Source: Trichinella spiralis (lineage: Eukaryota; Nematoda; Enoplea; Trichinellida; Trichinellidae). From it: a stretch of 64,000 nucleotides of DNA. Below are positions 34,800 through 48,000 of this stretch, in pieces. Under the pieces are notes generated by a model that saw only the letters and a program-made list of their open reading frames with translations, had not been told where the DNA came from and searched no databases. The DNA lies in the NCBI GenBank assembly GCA_000181795.3, contig CM012954.1, positions 14,648,624 to 14,712,623 on the forward strand. The letters are read 5' to 3'. Within the stretch, counting starts at the first letter, position 1. Each line of letters starts with the position of its first letter. The position numbers and the translations under genes were made by a program.

Positions 34800-37540
34800 T
34801 CAAAAATCACCATCGCACAGACCAGTTTTCTACAAAAAGAAAAAAAAAGAGGAAAAAATCCATCTTACTGTTACACTGATAAAAAAGAAACAACAATTAG
34901 TCATATTGTACAAACTTACGGTGCACGTTTTAGAAGTAAAAAGTTCTTCTTTCAGATGATTCATCAGCTTAGTCATCAAAGATCTCACATTTGCATAACA
35001 CTGAAAAAAATTAATTGAAAATATATTTTAAAAAGTGAATACATTTTACAATATATGTATATATATACAGTAGTGAAAAACTTTTCAACGCTAAACTTAT
35101 GATGAACAGAATACATTTTAAAATATACTTTTGAAAATGGTGAAAATAGGAAAAATACATACCTCGTGCTTTTTGAAGAACGACATCGATTCACAGCCTC
35201 GAATCAATTCAGTGCTCAACTGTTCCTCGAGTTCAAGCTCCTCTATATCATCCATAATATAGTCTGCCATCAGTTCGCAGGATTCGCAAGTCAGACGACG
35301 TCTCTGATTCGGGGTCATTTTCATAAGTTCTCGGCCTGAATGAAAATGGAAAAACATTTGCCACACCCTTTTATTCCGAATCGAATTGACCAAAAATGTG
35401 GAAATTAATATTAAAAAAGAAAACGAGAGAAATTACGTTCTGATATGGTGCACAAGTGAAGACGATCGCATGCTTCAGTTGGATTGAAGTTGTTCAAAAT
35501 GCTCTGAATGAATACCTTGAAGTAAATTTGCATGAAATCTGCACACTGAGCACTCCAGTCGCTGGAAAAGTGATTGCACATCTCAATCACCTCATTTGTA
35601 AGGGCATCCTTGATAAAATCAAGACCATTGTTAAAAAGAGTTTTAAAAAAAAGACATTTATAGGAAATTATATTATACCAAATAGTGACGGCTGAAGTAG
35701 TCGACGTAAATTTTTGTGCCATATTTGCACAATACGCAAACTGCCGGAATTCCGTAAGATGTTTTCACTGCACTTATAGATTCTTGGCGTGGATAAGAGG
35801 ACTATCGTTTTTGAAAAAAAAAATAAAGCAAGTTTTTAAAATATCAGCTTTTGCATATTATAATAAATAAACATGTTGACAGAACAGATATATATAAATG
35901 TATATCTACCTCTGTATTCAACACCCCTCCATATGGAAACAATGGCGTTCGTTCAATTTCGTTTGCAGCACTGCAAAAGCCGATTTTCTGGCAAACTGGT
36001 TTCGGGTTGCTCTGAAATATTTGAAAAATTAATATACAAGCATATTTGTAAAATATGCTTTTCATTTCATGTACCAAATAATCTAGAAGATCTTGAAACA
36101 ACGTTGGCGCATAGTTGTCAATAGCAGTTTCGCACTGAAATATATAAAAGTAATAATTGTTGAAAAAAAGTTGAAAATTTTCTCTTCGAAAGGTAATAAA
36201 ATATTTTCAAAAAAAATATTACCTCCTCTTTAACTTGCGGAATTACACGACAAATGCCTTTCGCAGTTTGAATAAGTTGTCGCTAAAAATAAACAACAGC
36301 AACAACAATAATAATAAATTTAAAATGATAATAATCATAAATATCACATGATACATTTTTTTGACTGAAATCATTAATTTTGTTGCAGAAATTTACAACT
36401 AGCTTTCAATAAACATTTGCAAAGAAAAAATATAGCCAAAAAAGCAAAAGGTGAGATTGTAAACTTAAAAATGAAAGCGGCTTACTTGGTATTCTTCGTC
36501 ACTTAATATTGATGCCGCTTCATTTGTCAAGAACAAGCATTCATCGCACAGAACGTCCACTGATTTAAACGGGTTGCGTATGACCTAAAAAAAACAGCTC
36601 ACAGTTTTCCACACAAGCAGATATATACAGATAGATGGATATTTTTGGCTTCATACTCCCTTTTCCAGTCGTCGACCGCGCATCTCTATGAATAAAATTC
36701 TATAACACAACGGGATTTCTTTGTTGGTGCAGAAATACATTTTGCGACAAACGTTCTCAGGATTTTCCTATAAAAAAACTATTAATATTCAAAATTTAAA
36801 AAATAAATATCATTTACCAAAGATTCTTTCATATTTTCCAATATCAAATCCAATCCTTCCACAGCTGCTTCGCACTGGAATTCAATGAAAGAAAAATGTA
36901 TTTTTTTTTGTAATTTAATACAAAATGCAAAGTCGTCTTCAATTAAAATCAACATCTACCTCTGCGATACGTTGAGTAGCTGCCATACATGCAGCTTTCA
37001 ATAACTTTTTCAGTTGTGCCTTAATGGAATAAGAAAAAAAAGGCAAAATTAAAGTGACAAATGAAGCTTAACTGTTCAACAATTTATCAGCATACCAACT
37101 TTTCCGGATTGTTAATAATATCTCTCAGTTCCATGATATAAGACTTGCACAATTCGCAGGTGTGATTGTTTCCACGAGATACGGGAGGCAATTTCCAAGA
37201 CAATTCCTGAAATAGTAGACCAAAGATGAAACTTGAATAAAAAGCAAAAAAACAAAACAAAACACAGACATCCGGTAACATTTCGACTGTGATTCCATCG
37301 ATGATCTTGTTGTCAAGTGGACGACCAATTTTCGGGATCGAATTCGTTTCCAACATCAACTTCTTGGTCCTGTACCAATCGGGATCGGCCTTCTCTTCTG
37401 TAATCACAATTCCATTCGTTGCTAAAATAAAAAAAAAGATATGCTAATTTTGATAATGCGATATTTAAAATAGAAATAAAAATGCCATGTTTACCAGAAA
37501 TGCAAACGAATAAAATTACAGCGACAATGTTGAAATGCAT
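34800..37540 (-). CDS. PSAP: Prosaposin-like precursor with four saposin-B domains
   Basis: Lysosomal/secreted precursor of lipid-binding saposins. Exon 1 (37495-37540) encodes the signal peptide core (MHFNIVAVILFVCIS). An exon carrying a long spacer follows, then four repeats of the six-Cys saposin-B pattern. Domain 1 starts CELCKSYIMEL and ends CRKMYFC (about 37150-36690). Domain 2 starts CDECLFLTNE and ends CQKIGFC (about 36550-35960). Domain 3 starts CVLCKYGTKIYVDY and ends CDRLHLC (about 35740-35440). Domain 4 starts CESCELMADYIMDD and ends in a tiny exon (34800-34829) that supplies the final Cys in KTGLCDGDF. Each domain is split by 1-3 short introns. No clear Asn-rich proteolytic linkers are seen. 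An acceptor lies 19 nt before the ATG. Confidence 0.88.
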
Positions 37541-37559
37541 GTCGAGAGAAAGCAACTTG

Positions 37560-40136
37560 CTGAGAATGTTCTAAAAAGCAGCAAGTGACGAAGAAAAAGA
37601 GGAAGAAGAAGCAACGGCAGAAGCAGAAGCAGCAATAGCAACAGAGCAGTAGGAAGAAACAGAAGAAAGTGACTAGTGATTTGAGGAGAAAATGAAAACG
37701 AAGTCCATGAACAGAATATTAATAATATCGCTGCCGCTGGTGCTGGTGATTAAGTTTTTGCAGATTTATGATAAATATCAAACGCCGACAACTGTTGCCA
37801 AACTTGAACGACGACAGCAAATTCAAAAGCTAGCAGTTGTGCTGTTCACGTGACAATCACAAGCTGCAAGCAACGGTGCCGGCGCTTTGTGCTTCTATCA
37901 ATCCACACTATACGTATAATTCTTTTTTTCCTCCCCTTCTGGTCCCTCTCTTCAAAATCTTCAGAAAAACCCTTCTGAGCAATTTCGACAGCAACAACAG
38001 CTGCTGAATCAACTGCAACAGCAAACGACCAACACCAGTTGACTGTATATTTATTTCGGTGCCGAAAATAGACGAAATTTATTGGCCCGTTCCAACCAGA
38101 AGCTTATCAAAATTGCAGATCTCACTGACAAACGCAAAAATGTGAATTTATTGCATCGCCTGATAGCACCGCTGTTTTTGCAATTGCTGTGATTCAAAAA
38201 TAGAAAAACGCTTTGCAAGAAGAACAATTCATCACCATCATCATCAAATTTTCTTCTCATCAACCATTTCAAGATGAAAAAAATTTGAAATTTTTAAAGC
38301 AAAAATGCTAATACATTAAACAACTTTTTTTAAATATAAAAGCAGAATTTCCTACTACGACAACGGAAAGAAAAAAAAAACATTTTCTCAAAGTCAACTT
38401 TTTTCTTTCATGAAATATAACATTACAAATCAGGAAGTAGTGAAGTAAATGAGACAAAAAATTCAAATGTCGCAGGAAGAATTTAAGCAACGTTAAGCAT
38501 AAACAAAATAGATCTTGATTATAATCACAAAATTGTTTATTAAAATTTAATCTGCATACTTGCATACTACAGTATTAGCTAAAATTGACCATCGTAACAA
38601 TTGAACAATGTTATTACAAAAACTTCTACCATTACAAGAGTAAATGAAACAATCTAGCAATAATCAATGGAATTTAGTCTTAAAATCTTAATTACCAGTG
38701 TTCGTCATAATTTCCATGACATCATCAGTTTAACATGAAACAACAAAATATTCTGAAATCTACAAAACCCTGCTTGCATAAATAAACAAAGAAATAACGC
38801 TATACTATCAAGATATACGCTATACTATCAAGATAGCTACGATTTAAAGATTACTTGCTTTATTACTTTAAAATTTCATAAATAAAATCACCCTTTTCTG
38901 AGCACATCAGTATTCTAGTAAATGAAAAAATATCTTTTATATAGCAAGGTCGAGTCTTCTGCAATAACATACATCAAAACATTAATGATGTCATTTTTGC
39001 TAAAAACTGCATCAATGATGTATTCGAACAGAAAATCATGCTAGGTAACTTATTGTAATAATAAAAGAAACAAAACTCTCGGAATGACTCAGAATTTCTG
39101 CAAGACTATACCTGAAGCTAGCGTTGAGAATAACATGAGAGAACCAAACTTTGCTGAACTTTACAAATATAATAATTGAACAATGTTACTGCTATTATCA
39201 AATGATTTTATCTAAATTTTATGCTATCTCACAGAATGATAAGATCAGAACGTGCTTGCAAGAACAGCTTGTAAAAAAATCATATTAAAAAAAAGTTAAC
39301 AAATAAACTGCCAAATATCATAATTGTATGCATGTAAGAAATTACTGCACGTATGACTTACCAAATTAATACGTTGATCATAAACTTTTTCACACGATAC
39401 GCCATGATGATGACGGTTAATAGTTAATCAGTTAATAACTGTTTCGACTGAATCGTGGGTCGATTGTAGCCCTAATGATAACAAATCACATTAATAAAAA
39501 TTAATTCAATTTCTTCCTAGCCATTTAGCCAGTATGTTCTTACAATTCCATTTTAAACCAACCCTAACGGCACAGATTTTAATACAAAACTGATACGCGA
39601 AACTGTTTATCTTTCAAAATCATTAATTATATATTTCTTCTACTAAAAATTTCAACTTTAAATGGAGAGAGCTATTTTTGATCAGTTATATTTGTTCTAT
39701 AGTGTTGTTATTTCATCAAATTTTCAAATACATCATTCTAATAGCTTATCAACAGTTTCGTTTAAACACTTTGACTTCAACCTTATTTGATAAAAGTTTA
39801 AATGAAATGTTAAATAACAAATGAATAATTTGCCTAGTCCTAAATCAACAGTTAAAACAGTTCCAATTGTTGATACCTTTCTTACTGAAGATGAATCTTT
39901 AAAGACAGAGCAACACAAATCAGCATATGCATGATTACTTACCTACCTGATGATTTTTTCAAGCTGCGACGTTGAGAAATATCACTGTTTGTATTGATAA
40001 TAAATTATCTTCTGATCATGAATTTAAATATCTGAAAAAATCAATGTACATTCCAGAACATCATGTACAATATGAAATGTGATAATCTTCAACAGAAGTA
40101 TGCAGCCCGTCGATTAATAAAAAATTATAGACATAC
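37560..40136. other. Intergenic region upstream of the saposin gene
   Basis: Contains a purine-rich GAAGAAGCAGAAGCAGC tract (about 37590-37680) and later CAGCAACAAC-type sequence (37985-38030), both likely upstream or UTR sequence. A perfect 20-bp tandem duplication sits at 38797-38836. The rest is AT-rich and no supported gene is visible. Confidence 0.5.
38797..38836. repeat. 20-bp tandem duplication
   Basis: ACGCTATACTATCAAGATA(T/G) occurs twice head-to-tail. Confidence 0.9.
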
Positions 40137-40336
40137 CATGATTTCCGGATAATTTGCTTCTCAGACCATTTGGCAAAACATTCGTATCCAAAATGCTTTT
40201 TTCGAAATAATACATACAGTGTTTTCAGTAGTAAAACATACAGGATATTACGTAAAATTAAATGCAAAGTGTTTTCGCTTGAATTTGCCGTTTTACTAGA
40301 TACTTGAGTTTCAAATAAGAGGAACAAGAAAAACAT
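40137..40336 (-). CDS. Candidate first exon of a small secreted protein (weak)
   Basis: The ATG at 40336 is preceded by a strong acceptor (TTTTTTTTAG at about 40357-40366). It opens a short signal-peptide-like segment (MFFLFLLFETQVSSKTANSS) followed by about 50 residues rich in Leu, Lys and Phe, ending at a GTATGT donor (40136). No convincing downstream exon was found: the obvious acceptor near 40032 gives an immediate stop. This may be a pseudogene fragment or a chance frame. Confidence 0.22.
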
Positions 40337-42310
40337 AATTGTAATACAATTTCGTCCTAAAAAAAACAAAACAGAAGAAGCTCAAAGAGAAATGGATTAA
40401 GAGATTAGCAACAAGACAATGATGCGTGTGATACAATGACGATGAACAGTACTGTCTTAGAATTCATTATCTGTAGCAAACCTCCATTTATGTTTCATCT
40501 TTTATATTTTGTAATATATACTGTGAAATTATTACATAACGGATTCCATAGCATCGTTTGTATATCAAAGTAAATTACAGACAAAATAAGCCTATTTGTT
40601 TCAACTTGTCAATTTTGTCAAATCATTCATAACTAACCAGCTGGCTGTCTCTATACTGTACATGCCAATGCATGAATTGGATTAGCAATGCCAAGTCAGC
40701 CATAGTTTAAAAATTGGTCAAATTTTCAAAATAAATGTAATTTTGATCAAAATTTATGGCACTACCTTAACCGTACGTTGAATGTGACATGCAAGTTCAA
40801 TTACAATTTACGGCGTAACAATTACGCAATGCTGTATTACGCAATTTGAATGTAGTTAATTATAAAATGAAATCAGTTTGAGAAAGATACTAAATAATAA
40901 TAATAAAATTTTACTTTTTATGTAATTATGATTAATTTTTATTATTCCTTATTCATCTGACACAAATATGAACAAACTGTCGTAATGTCCTGCAATTTTG
41001 CTTAAATTAATTAATTAGAATATTTTAATTTTTTAATAACAGTTCGTAATTTTACTTTAGCAGAATTTGAATGTTTAAGCAATAAGCGAGACACTAGTCA
41101 CATTTGAACGTCAAAAGAGACTCAACCAATAATTCAAAAAACTCCTTACTTATCTTACAATTTTAATCACATTTTTACCGAACAAAAAAAAAATAAATAA
41201 ATCAAGTTAGTTGAAGTTATTAAAATGATGAAAAACTGCTTTCCATTGTAAAATAATTTTAACCACAATAGTATAATAGGCAGTTTTTTTCGAAAGAATC
41301 GGTTGCTGGGAATGTGCATTGCGTTGATTCAGATTTAATAGATGATTTCTTATTTTTATTGTTTAATTCACGTGAAAAATGAACATTTAAATGAACTGAT
41401 TTGCAGGTGTTGCTAATTCTGTGCAGCCGATGATGGCGCCAATTTCTGTTTTGTAAGTTGAAAAGTCCTCTGAACAGTGACAATTGACTTCAATATTTGT
41501 AAAATATTTAAATTGCATCAAAAATATTTTGAAGAATTACAAGAATTTTTAAATTTTTTCCAAACAAGTACTTTATTGATAGCAAAAGGGATAAAACTTG
41601 AAAATCATTTACTTTTATCTTCAGCAGTTATTGCTAATTCGTACCGAGCTAGCTGCCGCGTGATAGTTTTTAAAACGTTTTCATTCTGATTTTGAATTTC
41701 TGCGATCGTTAATTTTGATTTATATATTTCAGTTTTCTACACACCGTGCTTTTTCCGTAAGCTGAGATGACGAAGGTATTGCAATATTTTTTTATGCTAC
41801 TTTTTTAACAGTCTGCATTTTTTATTTAACAGTAACGGTTGCTGCTCCTTTTTAGCTCTTTTTCTTCATCTTCATATACTTTACTTTCTGTTTTACAAAT
41901 TGCTTTTCCAATATCGTTTTATTCATTCTATGAAAAAAGCATATGTCAGCTGAGAGAAAGCAGTTTTTGAACATTATGATAAAAATTTGTTTTGTTAAAT
42001 CATAATAATACATGAATTGTTAACTTTTTAAAGATTTTCAGTTTCAAAATTGATTATGCTTGAACTTCATGTGGAGTTAGCAGTCAGCTGACTGTTGCTA
42101 TTATACGTTTCGCGGTTTCAGAAAATTTAAGCTTTTCTTTCTGAATTTTACATATTTCATCGCTAATATATTAAGGTTGGTGTGATTTGGTAAGTCACTT
42201 GTGACAGAGCAAGCAGAGAGGAGCGAACGTTGATTCATTCCACATTTATTGTACAGTTGAATTTTCCAAGAGATATTTCCTATATTATTGTGTAGATATT
42301 GAACAGAAAT
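40337..42310. other. Intergenic region
   Basis: AT-rich, no supportable gene in about 2 kb. The promoter of the plus-strand coiled-coil gene presumably lies at its right end. Confidence 0.45.
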
Positions 42311-42320
42311 CATTTAGCGA

Positions 42321-43439
42321 ATGGTGGACAGGAACAAAAATTCGATGCAAGCTGTGAACGAGAATGAAGATGAAGTGTGCCCGAGATGCTGTACGGATAT
42401 ATGTAAAAAGATGAAATCAAACTCAGCCAGTGGAAAAGAAATGATGAATTGGAAACTGGAAGCAAGAAATGCTCTAAACAAGTACCGAATTCAAAGGAAA
42501 GCGTTGCAAATTTCATTTCATTATCTAATAATATTTAAGGAAACTGGAGGAGGTGAAAATGTTGCAAGATCAAAATGAAAAATTAAAAAATAAAATTAAA
42601 GGAATAGGCAAGATGAACAATGAACAACCAGAAGTTGTAGACCATAACCGAGCTATGGTTCTTCCTCCGCAACAAAGGTAAGTGTCGGTCGTCACATATA
42701 AAATTGATCTAAATCTACTTGGAAAAGTTCAGATTCCGTAAATGCAAGAAGGAAAGTAAACCAACGCCCAAAATTCCAACAACAGTTAAAAATTTGCAAA
42801 TGGAGGTAACACTGTCATCACATTTAATACATTTATGATGAATCAGTTTGATAATTATTATCAGTTGAATAGCGGTTTCTTTATTCTTTTAGATTTTGAA
42901 ACGGAGAGAAGAATTCGCGATGCTTCCAGTAATGAACACTTTCCACGAGTGCAAGCAGAACCGCAAATTTATTTCGGACAAAAAAATCAGGTACCAAAGT
43001 GTGGAATTTCTACCGATTGATGCTAGGCTCAATTTGCATGATTTAAAATTGTTTCAGCCCAGTATGTAATCTACCTGAAGTACAGGAAAACATATCACAA
43101 TGGATAGAACTACAAAGTCTGTTGTGTTATCAATATCTCCAAATAAAGGTGTGAAAAATGATTTTTCTCATAGTACGGTCGGTGATGAGTGAACACTTTT
43201 AGCATACAATTTTAAGCCAGAAAGATTTAATCGAAAATGGTAAATGCATCTGGGACTTGCCCATGCCAGCAAATTTTAATTTTTACCCGTTACCTAAACC
43301 AGCATACCTAGCATATTTGGAAGGTAAAGAAAAGTTGGAGCTTATGGCATACTTAAATAAATTTCCGCTTCCCGAAGCTTTTGCAAAAATCAGCTTAAAC
43401 AACAACAATAATGGACTGAACCGAAATATGAAAAACTAA
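42321..43439 (+). CDS. Unknown coiled-coil protein (6 exons, 265 aa)
   Basis: Exons 42321-42481, 42540-42677, 42733-42805, 42893-42990, 43058-43148 and 43203-43439 keep phase exactly (798 nt), and all junctions are GT..AG. The product starts with an acidic stretch and a compact CPRCCTDIC cluster. A Lys/Glu-rich coiled coil follows (ALNKKLEEVKMLQDQNEKLK, about residues 50-75), then a basic Lys/Pro/Thr linker. The C-terminal half has aromatic/proline-rich sequence (WDLPMPANFNFYPLPKPAYL). It has no signal peptide or membrane segment. I do not recognise the family; a structural or scaffold role is possible but unproven. CATTTAG ends 3 nt before the ATG. AATAAA lies at 43645-43650. Confidence 0.75.
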
Positions 43440-43644
43440 CTGTGCAACAAGCGACGAAGTAAGACTATTGTCATGTATGAGGGAAAAAAGTTAACATTCA
43501 TTGTCTGTTTCAGGAAAAGAATAAAAGATTTTACAGATTTACGCATGCAAGGAAGAAAGAATTAGAAGTAGTAGAATTTAGTTGAAGAATAATTTTTTTG
43601 AAACGCTAATACTTACATTGAATATGACGAGTATTTTATAGTAA

Positions 43645-43650
43645 AATAAA
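43645..43650 (+). terminator. Poly(A) signal of the coiled-coil gene
   Basis: AATAAA about 205 nt downstream of the stop. A possible 3' UTR intron (TCTGTTTCAG near 43513) lies between. Confidence 0.5.
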
Positions 43651-45037
43651 CGATGTTCAGGAAATCGTTTGCAAATTTTCATTCAAAGAATCGAACTGTG
43701 CATTTCATTATTTTATCATTTCGCTAAACTACTGTATTATCCAAAGGCACTGCAAATGCAAACACGTTGCACTGATGCTGAAAAATAAAAAAATAAATGC
43801 AACATAATAATGAGAATTCATCGAAATGTACAACAAAAAATATTATGTGTATCGTCACTACGATCTTGATTTAAAAAAAAAGAAAATTGCCCGTATAAAA
43901 CAGAATTTTATAAAAAAATATTCATTTGCACATACCAATCCATACCGCAAGTGCTGTAAACATTATTTGCATAAGTCGCGCTGATTGGAACAGCACCTCT
44001 GAGCTTCTCTACTTGCATCATCATCATCACTATTATTGAGTGAAATAATTTCAAAAAAAAAACAAATGTTTAAGTTCAACTATTCTTGAAAAATCGTATC
44101 AAATTATATTGTAATAATTGCAAGTAGTTTACGAACACTATTATACAGTGTTTTTGAAAAATGAAATTCATCTCACTTTCGAAATATGTAAAAACTTATG
44201 AGCAACCAACCATCAACTGATTTCACAGAATGCATCAAAAGTGAACTAAAAATGACAATGAAACACACGATGACAAGCTACTGTTGTGTGTTACCAATGA
44301 GCTGCAATTCCCCCCCTCCTCCCCTGTGCAGAAACAGAAAAACATAAGTGAAAAATAAACAAAATAAATATATAATTGCATACACTGGAAGTTGTGCATT
44401 TGTTTTGCCGTGGTAAAATTTTGACAAAAATTAAAAAAAAAACAGCATTCAAATTGAAATTTACGAGCTCTGAAAACAAAGAACATCTCCAAAAAATCAT
44501 ACCGCAAATTCTTGAATTCAATATACAGCCGTTGATTGCAAATGCTACGGTATTCTGCATAAATTATAAAAACCTTTCATTTTAATAGTATTTCGCTATA
44601 ATTGTTAATTGTTTATTAACACTTCAGCAAACTACAGATCATAATATACGATGACCAGTGAACTACAAATACACACTGTGATATGCAATCTTCGATAGTG
44701 AATAAATTGATGAGCACGAAAATCAGCTGTTGAAGATCGGCGTGTACCTATAAAAAGTGGCTTTGAAAAAACTTTAAAGTGAAATGTATATTCATCACAT
44801 TTACCAGCATCATCTTCGACATCAAAAAACAAGTTTGAAGAAATTTCTGAAAAATATTCCAATTATATTTTTTTTCAATATTAATAATACAAATCATCTA
44901 TCTACTCACAGAGAGTGATATGCGTGTATGAGTGATGATAAATTTTTGTACAAAAATGTATTCACTTTTTTTAGAAAAAAATACAAATTCGGCTAAGTAA
45001 AAACCAGCAAGCAAAAAGTAGGTGCCCAATTCACATT
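43651..45037. other. Intergenic region
   Basis: No supported gene. Overlapping short frames near 44235-44585 on both strands have no codon or splice structure. Confidence 0.45.
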
Positions 45038-48000
45038 TTAAACACGTTGGTATATGGATTTTGCAAAAGGGCCGCTTGATTCACTTCTGGGAGGCCAGTG
45101 ATGAGCTAAAATAGTAACAATTTAAAACTTCTTCCACAACAACGAAGAATTAGCATATTGAATAAAAGGTATACATACATTCGACGGCCCAGGCTGAGCA
45201 GGTGGGAACATCGACGATCCCATGTAGTTGTATGGATGCATTACAGGCATTTGTGGTGGATTTCCAGGCGAGAACTGTAATTTTTTCATCAACTCTAGTA
45301 AATATTACAGCAGCACAAAAAAACAAATCAACATACTTGTACCTGACCAAACATAGCATTGTGCATGTCAACTGGATTGTAATTCCACATTCCCTGATGA
45401 ATAAAAGATGAATTTGGCGCCATCTGAAACATGAATAAGATTTTGAATCGTTAATCAATCAATTGTACAATCACTTACGAGAGGATAATTTTGTTGATTA
45501 ACCGGAAACTGAGAAGGTATGGCCAAAGAGTCGGTCAGTTCGTAAGGAGCATTCTGAAAATGTAACCATTGTTAAATTAAATTGCCAAAAATGTTAAAAA
45601 AATACCAAAGCAAAAACCTACCAAGGAAATTGAATATGTATTTTCACCAATTTCACAGCCTACCCATGATGGTTTGCTAATAGGATGATAAGTTACAGTA
45701 ACATTTTCCTAAAAATAATACAAAATTAATAAAAGTCAAGCAGCCGAGCTATGAATCGGTTGAATTATTTCTAAAAGCTCTATTGTTGGATTTCAAAAAG
45801 ATAAAACACATCAAATAATAATCGTAATTAATAATAAATAATCTTACATCATGATTGCCTTTTTTTTCCGCTTCTTCCATTTGTTTGAAAATTTTCTTCG
45901 CCCTCATCGCTGCCTAGAAATATTTTCAAAAAATAAAACATACAACATATACACATAAATCAATGTAATAAAGTTAACCTCCGCAAGCAATTTTCTCTTC
46001 TTTCGCTCGCTCAGTTCTTCGGGAAAATAACTGCGCGGTATTTTCGAAGCTGGCGGCACATCGGACAGCTAAAAAGATTGCAATAAATCATTTAAACCAA
46101 TCTGACGCTTGTCATAAAAAAAAACTCAAATTTCAAAATTTCGACTCTCTTGCACAACGTAAATATTATTCTCATTATTCGTTGAATTTTCACCAAAAAA
46201 AACACATACACATAATTTCATGCTTCTTTTTTCAGATTTCGGTTTCTTTTTCTTTTTGTCGGTCAATTTTGGCGGCCTAGGTTCGGCTTCTTTCACAACG
46301 GCAACAGGCTTTATCTGTATAAGACAAGCGCAATAATCATCTCCTCCTACTCTCCGAATAGCGCTTGCATCAAACAAACAATTTGCAAATAATATTCAAA
46401 ATTATCATCAAAGTATTTTTTCATGAGCATAATAATTGCATAACCAAAAAATATATATACGCATATCCCCTATTAAACCAATAATACTGAATTATACCAC
46501 TAGTGTTTTTTGATAAAAGCGTGATCAATTTCAATTAATTACCCCTCCGACTTTTGTTCTTTTCAACATTTTTCAAACTACAAACTACAAATACAAATAC
46601 AAATACAAAAAGAGAGAGAGTTGTTGATTTTACACCGATCAATCATCGGTTAATTTTGAATTTTACATCTGTCTGATTATTCAAACGATGACGTAGAGTG
46701 CCCATTCATGCATTCACTAATTCATTGCACATTCGCCAGACAACAACTTACCCTGACGCTGGATCGCTGCTGCACATTGAACGGAGGGCATACCAAGCTC
46801 AGCTTGTTCAACTTTATTTCAGCAACCATGTTTTCACTTCGCCCGTTTATTATGTCGACATTCAAATTTTGAACATCCTAAAATTAATTGATTTTTCTTA
46901 ACAATAATTTTACAACAAAAATATATTCAACTGTAGCAAACTTAATTATTTTTACCAAGAAATTAATCAGCTACAGTACCCGATAATTTGAAAAAAAGGT
47001 AAAACAATTATTACCAGACTTAGATTCAATTCGGCACGTGCAATATCATCAGCATACAGTAGCTTCTGCTCGATGATTCGAGATTCTGACATCATAGAGT
47101 GGTTACTCCATTCATAATTCTGAAAATGAATAATTTCACAAAAGCTACCAAACATTTTACAGTATATACGAATATTAGCTAGTCAAAGCCATTTATAGCA
47201 GCAACTTGTATTGCGCAATTGAAATTTCAATTACTGAAAATTATTATGTGAAAAAAAGAAAGATAATTTTCCATTTTTAAAACTTAATTTTATTTCTTTC
47301 TTTCTTAAAAAAAATTTTGTTTACCAAAACAAGGTCCGAACCCTGGTATTCCTGGATGGAAGTGCTTACGGTCATATTAGCGGAAGAGAAACGACTGGGC
47401 ACAGAAAATGAAGCGTCCATCCTGGAAACTGAAGCCTGAAAATAAAAAGCATTCAAAACATCATCTTCGGACAACAAAACAGCAAGCAGCACACAGGCGG
47501 AAGAAAAGACCAAATGAGCTTACTTTAATATTTTCCCATATCGATAGTACCGAAACCATTGGAACGACTGCCATTGGCTGGTTGTCTGATTGGCCGTCGC
47601 AATGAAAACTGTTCTTGACGTTGCACTCGTTGAAAATCTGTACATTAAATGTGGATGAAAGGAAAAAAATTACTCGCAAAAATGACTACTTGCAAAAATA
47701 CATTCTCAGAATGCGCAACTACAGGAACTGTCATGTTTATATCCATGCATGGTGAACAGTGCTCAAGTGATAAAGTAGTCGCTTCAACCGATTCCTTGAA
47801 CAATGAATAATAATAATAATAGATACTTTTGTTGTTCCGATGACAAACAGAGAAACAATTTTCTATTATAATAACTTCAGCAAAAACATCAAATTCATAA
47901 TTTGTTCAAGTCAGTTGAAAGCTCATCATATCCATGTATATATATATATATAATGATAAAAATGTCGTAAAATAAAAACATGCTTTTTTCAACCTTACCA

